Shown: piece by piece, positions 18,673 to 27,498 of the stretch | How positions within the stretch are numbered: position 1 is the first letter of the stretch | Layout: every line of letters starts with the position of its first letter | Source of the DNA: Burkholderiales bacterium | Lineage (GTDB): Bacteria; Pseudomonadota; Gammaproteobacteria; Burkholderiales; WYBJ01 | Direction: 5' to 3' | DNA: 64,000 nt | Assembly: GCA_022841915.1 (NCBI GenBank) | Contig: JALHQN010000007.1 | Coordinates: forward strand, 62,001 to 126,000 | Made by a program: the position numbers and the translations under genes | Notes under the pieces: model-generated | Seen by the model: only the letters and a program-made list of their open reading frames with translations | Database searches by the model: none | What the model was told of the DNA's origin: nothing

Positions 18673-19122
18673 TCAGCGCTTGGGGTTCTTCGGTTTGTGC
18701 GGATTGGGCGGGCCCATGCCCAGACGCGGCATGTCGATGGCCGGGCAGCGATCCATCACCACTTTCAAGCCCGCATCCTCGGCGCGCTTGGCCGCCGCCT
18801 CGTCGATGACATCCAACTGCAGCCAGACCGACTTTGCGCCGATGGCGATGGCTTCGTCGCAAACCGCGCCCGCGTCCTCGGATTTGCGGAAGATGTCGAC
18901 CATGTCCACCGGCTCGGGAATGTCCTTGATCGAGGCGTAGACCTTCTGTCCGAGGATTTCGGTTTCGTTCGGATTGACCGGAATCACCTTGTAGCCGCGA
19001 TCGAGCATGTACGCCATGACGGCGTGGCTGGGTCGATTGGGATTGGTGCTCGCGCCGACCAGGGCGATCGTCTTGGTGCTGCCGAGCAGTTCGCGCAGCC
19101 CTTCTTCTGAATTGATTGGCAT
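18673..19122 (-). CDS. CoA-binding domain protein (YccU type)
   Basis: The 149-residue protein is a single Rossmann CoA-binding domain like that at the N-terminus of succinyl-CoA synthetase alpha: [18 protein letters not shown], then [11 protein letters not shown] and a C-terminal [15 protein letters not shown]. Proteins of this size are widespread, bind CoA in the structures known, and have no settled function. GAGGGA precedes the ATG. Confidence 0.9.
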   Translation of the reverse strand: MPINSEEGLRELLGSTKTIALVGASTNPNRPSHAVMAYMLDRGYKVIPVNPNETEILGQKVYASIKDIPEPVDMVDIFRKSEDAGAVCDEAIAIGAKSVWLQLDVIDEAAAKRAEDAGLKVVMDRCPAIDMPRLGMGPPNPHKPKNPKR

Positions 19123-19336
19123 GTTCGTCCCTCGCTCTTTCGTATCGGTGTGTGTGCCGTGACGTCGTGCTGCTGCCGGTCAATGTAGCAGAAAAATCGG
19201 CGTGGGGACGAGAGGGAGTCTTCGAGCGGTCGAGCCGACAGGGCTGGCGCGAAGGCGGCCAGCCCTCATCGAGCAGCCTGTACCCCACGGCAAAGTCACG
19301 CCGGTGCGCGGGCAGCAGCGCGCCCGCGCCCGTGGA

Positions 19337-20311
19337 TCAATGCAGGTTAGGCTTCTTGAGATAGTCGCTGCGATCGCCCGACTTGACGGTAATCCGCAGC
19401 ACGTCGCCGTCGCGGGCGAGTGCGAGCGGCACGTCGACGCCAGCGGAGCCCAATCGCCAGACGGCACGAAAGAATTCGGGCAAGGTATTCATGCGATAGT
19501 TGCCCACGCCGAGCACCATGTCGCCGACCTGGACCCCGGCGCGTTCAGCCGGACCGCCGGGCGTCACCCGCCCGACCACCAGCTTGCCCTCCGGATCCTG
19601 CGTCGACATGCCTAGCCATGGACGCGGCGGATACGGGCTGCGGCCCGTCTGGAGCATGGCGTCGAGGATGGGCGCGAGGAGATCGATCGGCACGAACATG
19701 TTCGCCTGCGTGACTTCGCGTTTCACCTGCTCCTGCACCAGTAGCGAGCCAATGCCGATGAGGGCGCCCTGCGCATCGAGCAGTGCGGCGCCGCCCCATT
19801 GCGGATGAGCCGGGGCGGTGAAGAGCGCTTCGTCGAGCAGGTATTCCCAGGGACCGGCGAACTCGCGCTTGGAGACGATGCGCGTCTTCAGCGAATGAGC
19901 CCGTCCGCCATGACCGATCACGAAGGCCGCATCGCCGACATTGACGTCGGCCGCGAGCCCGCGGCGCAGATGCGTGGCGTCGAGTCGACCGAGGGGTTGC
20001 ACCAGTCCGAAACCCGTGGCCTGGTCGTACGCGACGCGATAGCCTGGCACGACGGTACCGCGATTGCTCGTGAGCCAGATCTGCTCGGCCTCGTTGACGA
20101 GGTAGCCGATCGTGAGCACGAGACCGTCTTCGCGGATCGCGACGCCATAGCCCGAACGCTCCGTGCCGAGCGATGCTGCGGTGAACCCGTCGGGGGGTAC
20201 CTCTGCACGAACCATAACCACGGCGTCGAATGCGTGGGCAAGATCGAACTGTGCCTCGTCCGCAGTGGGTTGCAAGGCCTCGGGGAAGGCCCATTCCTGT
20301 GATTTCGCCAT
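19337..20311 (-). CDS. HtrA/S1C-type protein without catalytic triad (pseudoprotease) with PDZ domain
   Basis: This 324-residue protein has a trypsin-like fold (about residues 25-205) and one PDZ domain (about 225-315). Alignment by eye to DegP shows every catalytic residue gone: the His of TNNHV is Tyr70 (TIGYLV), the Asp of DxxTDLA is Gly100 (DQATGFGL), and the Ser of GNSGGP is Trp172 (HPQWGGAA). The flanking strands are well conserved, so this is a maintained inactive homologue, not a decayed gene. There is no signal peptide, so it may be cytosolic. It probably binds peptides as a chaperone or scaffold (inference). It is divergent from the CitE-like operon. Confidence 0.88.
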   Translation of the reverse strand: MAKSQEWAFPEALQPTADEAQFDLAHAFDAVVMVRAEVPPDGFTAASLGTERSGYGVAIREDGLVLTIGYLVNEAEQIWLTSNRGTVVPGYRVAYDQATGFGLVQPLGRLDATHLRRGLAADVNVGDAAFVIGHGGRAHSLKTRIVSKREFAGPWEYLLDEALFTAPAHPQWGGAALLDAQGALIGIGSLLVQEQVKREVTQANMFVPIDLLAPILDAMLQTGRSPYPPRPWLGMSTQDPEGKLVVGRVTPGGPAERAGVQVGDMVLGVGNYRMNTLPEFFRAVWRLGSAGVDVPLALARDGDVLRITVKSGDRSDYLKKPNLH

Positions 20312-20613
20312 GGCCGGATTGTGACACGAAGCGGGATGTCAGTCAGTCCGGTCGTGCGTTCACGCGCGTGGTGCGTTGCGGTATGGATCCGCCGGGCGTT
20401 TGGCGAGGCGGGAAAGTTCGACGGGTTCGGCAGGGTGTTTCTTGCCTCCGTCGGCGTGTCGGGTGCAAGTTTGAATTGAATACCGTCGACGAGACGTTTA
20501 CGATCGGCCAGACCGATCTCTAATCAACGAGGCGGCCACCACGCTAGGCTTGCAGAGCGTGACAGGCGCCCAACGACTTCCAGCGACTCAGACAGCAGGA
20601 GAGGCACAGGCTT
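20312..20613. other. intergenic, 302 bp, divergent promoter region
   Basis: The gap separates the pseudoprotease gene from the three-gene CitE-like operon. No coding frame is supported; the only structure found is the promoter/operator candidate at 20476-20518. Confidence 0.6.
20476..20518 (+). promoter_or_regulatory. candidate promoter with overlapping operator for the CitE-like operon
   Basis: A -35-like TTGAAT (20476-20481) and a -10-like TACGAT (20499-20504) are separated by exactly 17 bp. A perfect inverted repeat, GATCGG-N5-CCGATC (20502-20518), overlaps the -10 and the expected start of transcription, as a repressor operator would. The first gene starts about 95 bp downstream. Confidence 0.5.
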
Positions 20614-21333
20614 ATGAATCCCAGGCGTTCCTGGATGATCGTGCCCGCGCACGATGCCGACGCGATCGCGCGTCATGGCGCATTCGAGCCCGATGTTATG
20701 GTGCTCGACCTCGAATACACGACGGCGCCCAAGCACAAGGAAACGGCGCGTGCCGGCTTGTCGGCATTGGTGAAGCAACTCGGCGACGCCCAACGCGAGG
20801 TGTTCGTGCGCATCGACCGCGAGACGCGCTGGGCCGACGTCAAGGCCGCCGTCGCGCGCGGCATTCGCGGCATCGTGTACCCGGGTCCGGAGAGCGCAGA
20901 GGAAGTTGCCGAGCTCGGCGCATTGATCGGCGCGTGCGAGAAAGAGGCCGGCGTCGAACCCGGGCGCACGGAACTCGCTCTGATGCTGGAGTCGGCCAAG
21001 GGTTTCTGGAATGCAGCCGCCATTGCGCAAGCCAGCCCGCGAGTGACGACGCTCGGCGTAGGGCGAGTCGATCTCACCATGCAGCTCGGCCCCTTGCCGC
21101 AGGACGAGTTCCGGCTGCACCGCTTCCTCATGACTCGGACGGTCGTCGCCGCGCGCATGCTCGGCAAGCAGCCGCTGGGTGCCCATTGGCGTCCGGGATC
21201 GCGGGGCGGTGTCGCCAGCATCGACGCTACTGCGCGGGCAGCCAGAGAAGGGCGCCTCATGGGCTTCACCGGCTGCATTTGCGCGACGGCGGAACAAGTC
21301 GCGCCCGTCAACACCGGCTTTGCGTTGGGATAG
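20614..21333 (+). CDS. HpcH/HpaI aldolase / CitE-like lyase, paralogue 1
   Basis: The 239-residue TIM-barrel protein belongs to the HpcH/HpaI-citrate lyase beta family. The Mg-binding segment is altered: LDLEYTTAPKHKETAR where active CitE proteins read LDLED-V-P--K--AR, so the second acidic residue is Tyr. VFVRID (substrate Arg) and LMLESAKG (second metal ligand Glu) are kept. It is shorter than a standard CitE because the C-terminal swapped helix is reduced. It is the first of three homologous genes with gaps of 5 and 55 bp. It may still act as a lyase or aldolase; substrate unknown. Confidence 0.85.
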   Translation: MNPRRSWMIVPAHDADAIARHGAFEPDVMVLDLEYTTAPKHKETARAGLSALVKQLGDAQREVFVRIDRETRWADVKAAVARGIRGIVYPGPESAEEVAELGALIGACEKEAGVEPGRTELALMLESAKGFWNAAAIAQASPRVTTLGVGRVDLTMQLGPLPQDEFRLHRFLMTRTVVAARMLGKQPLGAHWRPGSRGGVASIDATARAAREGRLMGFTGCICATAEQVAPVNTGFALG

Positions 21334-21338
21334 CTTCG

Positions 21339-22316
21339 ATGACAACCGAAATCGATCTTTCGAGTCCGTACGTCGGCGAGAAGCCGATGCCCAAGTACAT
21401 CCGTCGATCCTTGCTTGCGATGTCGATCGACGATCCGCAGCTCGGGCCCAAGGCAGCCGCCTCATGGTCGGACGCCATCGTGCTGGACGTTACCCGCAAA
21501 CCCGGCGTCGATTGGCAGCAGGATCTGCGTGCCCGAATGCCTGCAGCCATCCATGCCGCGAGCAGCGGCGGGGCGGAAGTATTCGTCCGCGTCGCGAGCG
21601 GCAGCGCCCGCGCCGAACTCGATGCGCTGGTGTTCGAGGGGCTGGCCGGTGTCGTGCTCAGGGGCGTGGCCGACGCCGCTGAGATCGTCGCCGTCGCAGA
21701 TTGCCTGGGCAAGCTGGAGGCAAGCCGAGGCATCGCGGCAGGCACGCTGGAGATCGACGTGGAAGTCGACAATGCCGCGGCCGTCTGGAACAGTCTCGCG
21801 ATCGCGCGCGCGAGCGAGCGCTTCGGCACCTTCATCGTCAACGAGTCGGCGTTGTGCGCCGACCTGGGCATGCAGGCCACGCCCGAACTCGACTTCGATC
21901 CGCTGGAGTACATCAAGTCCCAGCTCATCACCGTAGCCTTGTCGGTGGGCGGTCAGGCGATCGGCATGAGCTATCCCCTGGGGCTGACACGAGAAGACAC
22001 CGACGAGCAGACCATGAAGCGCGCCGTGCGCCGGGCTCGCGACACCGGGTTCAAGGGCGCGCTGTGTCCCTCGCCCGGCTGGGTTGCGGCCTGCAACGAG
22101 GGTTTTCGTCCGACACCCGAGGAAGCGGCTTTCTACGTGAAGGTGATCGAGGTCTTCGCCGAAGGTATCAAGCGCGGAATGGCCTCGGTGCCCATGGATG
22201 GCAAGATGATCGATGTGCCGGTCGATGTGCGGGCCAAGCTCTACCTGAAATGGGCCAATCGGGCGCAGGCTCGCGACGACGAGAAGCAGCGCGCCCACGA
22301 GCGCACCGCGCTTTGA
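21339..22316 (+). CDS. divergent CitE-like protein, paralogue 2 (probably non-catalytic)
   Basis: The 325-residue protein shares the fold and the gene neighbourhood of CitE-like lyases but has lost the catalytic signatures. Where LDLED is expected it reads VLDVTRKPG, the Arg region reads VFVRVASGSAR, and the MIES metal site reads DVEVDNAAA. The region from residue ~190 on (SQLITVALSVGGQAIGMSYPLG, then ALCPSPGWVAACNEGFRP) is well formed and matches the family's last strands. The start ATG follows the stop of paralogue 1 by 5 bp. A structural or regulatory subunit of a heteromeric lyase is one reading; an unrecognised different activity is another. Confidence 0.8.
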   Translation: MTTEIDLSSPYVGEKPMPKYIRRSLLAMSIDDPQLGPKAAASWSDAIVLDVTRKPGVDWQQDLRARMPAAIHAASSGGAEVFVRVASGSARAELDALVFEGLAGVVLRGVADAAEIVAVADCLGKLEASRGIAAGTLEIDVEVDNAAAVWNSLAIARASERFGTFIVNESALCADLGMQATPELDFDPLEYIKSQLITVALSVGGQAIGMSYPLGLTREDTDEQTMKRAVRRARDTGFKGALCPSPGWVAACNEGFRPTPEEAAFYVKVIEVFAEGIKRGMASVPMDGKMIDVPVDVRAKLYLKWANRAQARDDEKQRAHERTAL

Positions 22317-22371
22317 GAGAGCGTTCACCGCTGCCGGTGGCGATCAACGACAGATCTGGATGGAATAGACG

Positions 22372-23322
22372 ATGAACAATAGAGTCGCTCGTTGCGTGAT
22401 GTTCGTTACGCCGACCAATCCGCGCTTCATCGACAAGGCATGGACGCGCGGTGGCGACGTCTACATCCTCGATATGGAGGATTCGATCGCGCCGGCCGAG
22501 AAGGAGCGTTGTCGCACGCTGATCAAGGAATCGATCGCCAAGGCGAACAAAGGCGGTGCCTCGATCTTCGTGCGCATCAACAAGCCCTTCGTCGATGCCG
22601 ATCTGCCTTACGCGGTCTGGCCGGGCGTAGATCGCATCATGCTGCCCAAGACCGAAACGGCCGCGGAAGTGCGCCACGCCGACGCGATCATCACGCGACT
22701 GGAAAAAGAGCGGGGCATTCCACCCGGCACCATCGAACTTTCTCCGATGATCGAGTCGACTCTGGGCGCGGTGAACATCCACGAGATCCTGACGGCGACT
22801 TCGCGCAAGATCTACTCGATGGGCGGCGCCGGCGGCTACGACATGGCGGTGAGTCTGGGCATCGAGATGTTCGCCGACTTCGATCAGTATGCGTTCCCTG
22901 TCGCTTATCTCGCGTTGGCGGCGATGACCGAAGACATCGAGGCGGTCGGCGCGGTCTTCGTCCCCAACACCTCGGGGCGGGTCGATCAGGGCGACCAGGC
23001 GGCCAAGCAGGCGGCTGCGTTGCATGCGTGCGGCATCCACCAGGCCGGCGCCCTGCATCCCAATTTCATTCAGCCCTTGGTGACGGGGTTGACCCCTTCC
23101 ACGGAAGAGGTCTCGTGGGCCAACAGAGTGCTCGAAGCCTACGAGCTGCTCGTCGAGGTCGGGGAGTCGGTCGGGCAGCTCGATGGCAAAGTCATCGACA
23201 AGTACGAATACGCCTTGGCCAAGCGCACGCTGGCATGGGCGTCGGAGTGCGCTCAGAAAGACGCCTACAAATCGAGAGCGATGGCGCGTGCCAGAGCATC
23301 GGATAAGGCCGCGACGGCTTAG
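22372..23322 (+). CDS. CoA ester lyase / CitE-like, paralogue 3 (canonical active site)
   Basis: The 316-residue protein is the canonical member of the trio: LDMEDSIAPAEKERCR (Mg ligand and loop), IFVRINKPF (substrate Arg) and PMIESTLGAVN (Glu ligand) are intact, and the C-terminal HPNFIQPL segment matches the HP-Q/I motif of citrate lyase beta and malyl-CoA/citramalyl-CoA lyases. It is likely the catalytic member of the operon, cleaving a beta-hydroxyacyl-CoA. No CitD, CitF or CitC genes are nearby, so this is not a citrate lyase complex. Confidence 0.87.
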   Translation: MNNRVARCVMFVTPTNPRFIDKAWTRGGDVYILDMEDSIAPAEKERCRTLIKESIAKANKGGASIFVRINKPFVDADLPYAVWPGVDRIMLPKTETAAEVRHADAIITRLEKERGIPPGTIELSPMIESTLGAVNIHEILTATSRKIYSMGGAGGYDMAVSLGIEMFADFDQYAFPVAYLALAAMTEDIEAVGAVFVPNTSGRVDQGDQAAKQAAALHACGIHQAGALHPNFIQPLVTGLTPSTEEVSWANRVLEAYELLVEVGESVGQLDGKVIDKYEYALAKRTLAWASECAQKDAYKSRAMARARASDKAATA

Positions 23323-23343
23323 GGATGCTGCCGGGCAGTCTCG

Positions 23344-24126
23344 TCACCGCGTCGACGGGGCTTTCTTGAAGACGATGTCGCCGTAGTAGGCGGTCGCGGA
23401 TTCACCTGTGTTGTCGGTGTCGGTCATGATGGCCACGCCCGAGATCTTCAGCGGCTCGGTGCCGAACGCCTGCATGAAATCCTGGTAGATGTTGCGCTCC
23501 TCGACGATCCATTTCCCCACTTCGCCGGGACCGCTTTGCACGACCACCATCATGGTCCAGTCGGTGTAAGGATTGGGAACGATGCTGCCCTTGGGCGCCT
23601 TGCTCTCCCAGATGTAGTTGAGCGCCCGAAACGGGATATCCGGCCCGAAGAGGGCCTTGGCGGCGCGATACTTGGCTGCTTGCGCAAAGCTCGCCCGCTG
23701 CGGATCGTATTCAAATGTGATGTACAGGCGAGCCGCGTAGTCGTCGCCCGACTTCTTGGCAACATCGCCTTGTCGCAAGACGTTGTCGACCTTCCAGCGC
23801 CACTGGACGATCGGATACGTCTTCGGGTCGATCTGTATCCTTCGGATGAGCCCGCTGGCGCCGGCCTGGGAAGTTGCTTTCACGACCACCGCCGCGCCAT
23901 CCTGCACGAGCTCGTATCGGGTGTGCTTCGGACGATCAGGAAGGACCAGCGGCTCCCAGCCCGGGGGCAATACGCTGCCCGGCGCAACGGCCGAGAACTT
24001 GCCCACTTCGATCACCGAGGGGGCCTGCGCGGCGACCGGAGCGACGATAAGCGTGAGCACTGCGAACAGCAGGCAGGCGGATCGACGAGCGGCGCCGAAG
24101 CACCGCTCGAACCAGAGGGTAGGCAT
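23344..24126 (-). CDS. DUF3047 family periplasmic protein
   Basis: The 260-residue protein has a signal peptide (SACLLFAVLTLIVAPVAAQA) and is a member of DUF3047: VQWRWKVDNVLRQGD and LNYIWESKAPKGS in the middle and ISGVAIMTDTDNTGESATAYYGDI at the end, a jelly-roll pattern resembling carbohydrate-binding folds. Function is unknown. The start codon overlaps the stop of the rhodanese gene (TGATG), so it is translationally coupled as the last gene of a three-gene operon. Confidence 0.88.
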   Translation of the reverse strand: MPTLWFERCFGAARRSACLLFAVLTLIVAPVAAQAPSVIEVGKFSAVAPGSVLPPGWEPLVLPDRPKHTRYELVQDGAAVVVKATSQAGASGLIRRIQIDPKTYPIVQWRWKVDNVLRQGDVAKKSGDDYAARLYITFEYDPQRASFAQAAKYRAAKALFGPDIPFRALNYIWESKAPKGSIVPNPYTDWTMMVVVQSGPGEVGKWIVEERNIYQDFMQAFGTEPLKISGVAIMTDTDNTGESATAYYGDIVFKKAPSTR

Positions 24127-25724
24127 CAACGGGCGAGAATGTCGAAGCGCTGGTCGTCGTCGGTTGCCATCTGATTGGCGAGGTCGATTTCCCAAGACAG
24201 GTAGGCTCGCATGGCTTCCTCGACGTTGACCGTCTGTTCCCGGGCCCGCAATCGGATATCGTCGGGCGGGCAGGCCATGCGGGTCTCGCCTTGCTCCAGC
24301 GGATATCCAGCGGCGCGCCACGCGCTCGTGCCGCCTTCGAGAGCCAGTACAGATCGGGAAGTCTTGCTCCGGGCATCGGCAGCGGCAAGACGGGCGAGTG
24401 AGCCGTCGGCGGAGGTGAACACCACCGTGTCAGCGGCCGGCAGTTGCGGCAGGATGACGTCCAGGCGTGCGCGCAGTCCGTACCAGGCGCCGGGGATGTG
24501 GCCGATACGGTAGTCGCGGCTCCAGTCGACGTCCACGACGCTGATGCCGCCGCTTTCCATGCGCTTGCGCAAGGCCGCGGCGTCGACGGTGGGCGTGGTT
24601 TCGTCGAGGCCGAGGACACGCGGGGTCCAGGCGCCGGTCGCGCGGCCTACGCTGCTCATGTCCACTGTCATGGCCACGGCATCCCAGCCCATCTGCTTCA
24701 TCCAGTGCGCGGTCATCACGGCACGCACACCGTCGTCGTCCACCAGCACGACCCGGGCGCCCCATACGGCGGCGTGGCGATCGGTTTCCTGCACCAATTG
24801 GCCTCCGGGGACATGTTTCATGCCCGCGATGTGTCCGGCGCGATATTCCTCGGGCGAGCGTACGTCGAAGACATAGACGGTTCGCTCGCTCGACTCTGCC
24901 TGCCACTTGGCGAGCGTGGCTTGGTCGATGCGTTGAATGCCGAAACGTTTAGCGACACGGTCCGCTGCGGCGCGCGCTGCGGCAGCCCCCGCCGCCGATA
25001 CCGTGGACGTTCTCGCCGTGGATCCCTTCAGAACCTGATAGCCGTACAGGTGCCAATCCTGAGTGCCGTTCTTCAGCGAGACGACCTTGTTCGGGACGCC
25101 GGCATTGATGAGCGATTGCGCGCCGATGATGCTGCGCGTACGGCCACCGCAGTTGACGACGACGGTGGTGTTCGGCGACGGCACGAGATCGGCGAACCGA
25201 TAGACGAGTTCCGCGCCCGGGACGCTGACCGCGCTCGGAATGCTGTTCTCGTGGAATTCCTCGAAGCTGCGACTATCGAAGAGTACGAAATCGGCCTTCT
25301 CGTCCATCAGGGCTTTCAATTGCCGAGCGTCGATCCATGGGGTGTGCGCTTCGTGCTCCACCACTTCGGCGAAGGCCTTGCTCGGCACGTGCACACCGGT
25401 GTAGATGCGATAGCCCGCGGCCTCCCAGGAGGCGATGCCTCCGGCGAGCACCGAGACGTTCGTGTAGCCGAGTGCAGCCATCCGTTGTGCCGCGCGTTGC
25501 GCCACACCTTCGCCGTCGTCGCACCAGACGACCCGCGTCGAACGTCGCGGCACGCTGGCATCGATGATCAGCTCCATGCGGCTCAAGGGCGCGCAAGCCG
25601 CCATCAGCAGGTGTCTCTCGTGGTAGGGAACTTCATCCCGGGCATCGAACAGGGCGATCTCGCTGCCATCGTGCAAAGCGGCCTTCAAGGCCTTGGCGTC
25701 GATCGTTTGGACTGCTGCGGTCAT
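24126..25724 (-). CDS. four-domain rhodanese-like sulfurtransferase
   Basis: This 532-residue protein contains four rhodanese domains (about residues 1-110, 120-240, 260-375, 385-510). The active-site cysteine is present in domain 1 (C68, VVWCDDGEG) and domain 2 (C192, VVNCGGRTR), but is replaced by Asp near 329 in domain 3 and by Ser in domain 4 (VFTSADGS). Two catalytic and two inactive repeats are therefore chained. There is no signal peptide. It lies 2 bp after the hydrolase gene and overlaps DUF3047, so all three are co-expressed. A role in sulfur transfer or thiosulfate handling is likely from the family; partners are unknown. Confidence 0.9.
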   Translation of the reverse strand: MTAAVQTIDAKALKAALHDGSEIALFDARDEVPYHERHLLMAACAPLSRMELIIDASVPRRSTRVVWCDDGEGVAQRAAQRMAALGYTNVSVLAGGIASWEAAGYRIYTGVHVPSKAFAEVVEHEAHTPWIDARQLKALMDEKADFVLFDSRSFEEFHENSIPSAVSVPGAELVYRFADLVPSPNTTVVVNCGGRTRSIIGAQSLINAGVPNKVVSLKNGTQDWHLYGYQVLKGSTARTSTVSAAGAAAARAAADRVAKRFGIQRIDQATLAKWQAESSERTVYVFDVRSPEEYRAGHIAGMKHVPGGQLVQETDRHAAVWGARVVLVDDDGVRAVMTAHWMKQMGWDAVAMTVDMSSVGRATGAWTPRVLGLDETTPTVDAAALRKRMESGGISVVDVDWSRDYRIGHIPGAWYGLRARLDVILPQLPAADTVVFTSADGSLARLAAADARSKTSRSVLALEGGTSAWRAAGYPLEQGETRMACPPDDIRLRAREQTVNVEEAMRAYLSWEIDLANQMATDDDQRFDILAR

Positions 25725-25726
25725 GA

Positions 25727-26431
25727 TTACTTGCCTCCGAGATGCTGGGTGAGGAATGCGAGGGTGCGGGAGCGAGCCAGCGCGGACGCCTGCGCATGAT
25801 AAGGCGGGTAGCCATCGCGGTCGAAGCCGTGATCCGCGCCTTCGTACCAATACGTATGCGCATGGGGTTTGCCGGCCAGGCTTGCCCTGATTTGCTCGTA
25901 GAGATCCGGCGGCACGCGATGATCGAGCGAGCCGAAATGCATCATCAACGGGGCATCGATGGTTTTTGCGGCGTCGAGGTGCTCCGCTAGCTGCACGGCG
26001 TAATAGGCAACGCCCGCATCCACTGCACCTTGTGCCAGCCCAACCCAGACGAGCTTGCCGCCCAGGCAGTAGCCGATGGTGCCGATGCGGCCGGTGCAAT
26101 CGCTGCGTTGACGCAGCCAATCCGCGCAGGTGCGCAGATCGTCGACGAAGTCGGGCAGGTTCATCGCAGCGCCCAACTCACGGCCGCGCTGCTGGCCTTC
26201 GGGGGTGTAGGGCAGGTAGAGACCTGGCTGCTGCCGCCAGTAGAGGTCGGGGGCGAGCACCACGTAGCCTGCTTCGGCGTAGCGGTCGGCGACCGAACGC
26301 ACCCAGGGATTCGCATTGTAGATTTCAGCCAGGATGACGAGCCCGGGCCCGCGTCCGGACGCCGGTGTTGCGAGCCAGCCCTCGAAGTCGCCGCCGTGCT
26401 TGGCCGTGATGCGTACAGATGTTGCGCTCAT
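25727..26431 (-). CDS. dienelactone hydrolase family protein
   Basis: The 234-residue alpha/beta hydrolase has the dienelactone hydrolase triad: Cys in GTIGYCLGGK, Asp in HFGSLDHRVP and His in GADHGFDRDG. Family members open enol-lactones in chlorocatechol breakdown, but many act on other esters. The ribosome binding site GAGGAGG is strong. It is the first gene of the operon with the rhodanese and DUF3047 genes, a context that does not suggest aromatic catabolism. Confidence 0.9.
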   Translation of the reverse strand: MSATSVRITAKHGGDFEGWLATPASGRGPGLVILAEIYNANPWVRSVADRYAEAGYVVLAPDLYWRQQPGLYLPYTPEGQQRGRELGAAMNLPDFVDDLRTCADWLRQRSDCTGRIGTIGYCLGGKLVWVGLAQGAVDAGVAYYAVQLAEHLDAAKTIDAPLMMHFGSLDHRVPPDLYEQIRASLAGKPHAHTYWYEGADHGFDRDGYPPYHAQASALARSRTLAFLTQHLGGK

Positions 26432-26848
26432 GGGGTTCCTCCTCGGTTCGTTCGGATTGTATGTCGACTCGAGGCCAGGAGCATCAAAACCGCGAACTGC
26501 CGGCGTGAATTCGTGGCGGGCGGACGCTGGAAACGCTCGTGCCCCGACCGGAGCGGCGTCGGGCCGAGGCGCTTAGCGGAACTGAAAGTAGAACCGGCAG
26601 TCAGCCCCGCCTCTGCGATGGCGCGTCGAAAAGTGGTACGAGGTTGGCGGTGCATCGAGAGTGCGTCGACCGATGTCGGTGTTGCAGCCGAACGTCGAGT
26701 CGCACTGATCGAAAACGAAGTTTATAGGACCGCGGCCCGGCCCCCGTATCGACGTGTGTCGATGCGTCACGAGATATCGCGGAGTTGAAGAGGGATGCAG
26801 GCATGTCGTACGTATGTATGGACGTCCGGCGCTGACAGCGCGGGCTCT
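26432..26848. other. intergenic, 417 bp, no gene seen
   Basis: The stretch lies between yaeQ (upstream, same strand) and the hydrolase gene. Short frames are present on both strands but none has a ribosome binding site or recognisable content. It contains the hydrolase promoter; no clear hairpin terminator for yaeQ was seen. Confidence 0.6.
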
Positions 26849-27397
26849 TTATGACGCAGGCGCCATGAGCACCGTGGGCAGGATCTCGATCGCCACCTCG
26901 CCGTCGGTCAACCACGCTTGACCATCCTGGATCGTGCACTGAAGCTTCATGCTCTTGCGAGCGAGTCGCGCGATGCCTTGAGTGGCCGTCTGGGGCAGAT
27001 CGATCACGGTCAGGTTGCGGCAGCGCTTCAGATCGTTGCCGACTTGCTTCCACCAGACGTCGACGCTGCGTCCACCATACGCATAGACATGCACGTGCGC
27101 CGCCCGCCCGCACGCCTTGCGGATCGCCTTCTCGGCGGGCAAGCCGACATCGATCCACAATTCGATCAATCCCGTCAGATCCTTCCGGCAAAGGTCGGGC
27201 TCGTCCTCGCTGCTCAGGCCGCGTCCGAAGGCAAGGGCGTCGCTCGCGTTGAGCGCGAATGCGATCAGCCGCACCATCATGCGCTCGTCGGTTTCCGAGG
27301 GATGCCGTGCCAGCACGAGCGCATGGTCGCCGTAATAGCCGCGATCCATGTCCGCGATCTGCAGGTCGGCCTTGAATACGGTGGCGGCGAGTGCCAT
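26849..27397 (-). CDS. yaeQ: YaeQ family protein
   Basis: The 182-residue protein matches YaeQ in length and in conserved blocks: MALAATVFKADLQIADMDRGYY at the start, HPSETDERMMVRLIAFALNA, and VYAYGGRSVDVWW. YaeQ has a PD-(D/E)XK nuclease-like fold, and the Asp/Glu and Lys-bearing strands (LIELWIDVGLPAEKAIRKA) are kept. Its function is unsettled; early reports linked it to RfaH bypass. The start is placed at the conserved Met though the upstream sequence is a poor ribosome binding site. Confidence 0.9.
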   Translation of the reverse strand: MALAATVFKADLQIADMDRGYYGDHALVLARHPSETDERMMVRLIAFALNASDALAFGRGLSSEDEPDLCRKDLTGLIELWIDVGLPAEKAIRKACGRAAHVHVYAYGGRSVDVWWKQVGNDLKRCRNLTVIDLPQTATQGIARLARKSMKLQCTIQDGQAWLTDGEVAIEILPTVLMAPAS

Positions 27398-27498
27398 GAA
27401 GGAAGGAGGCGAGGCGATGAATGGAAGGCGTGGAGTGTAAACGAGACGACCGCCGGCGCTGCAACGATCGGCAGGGCTGCACGACGGCTCAGGGCGGT

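Noticed and set aside
20550-21338. N-terminal extension of CitE-like paralogue 2
   Set aside because: It is paralogue 1 read in the wrong frame; family homology begins at the ATG at 21339.
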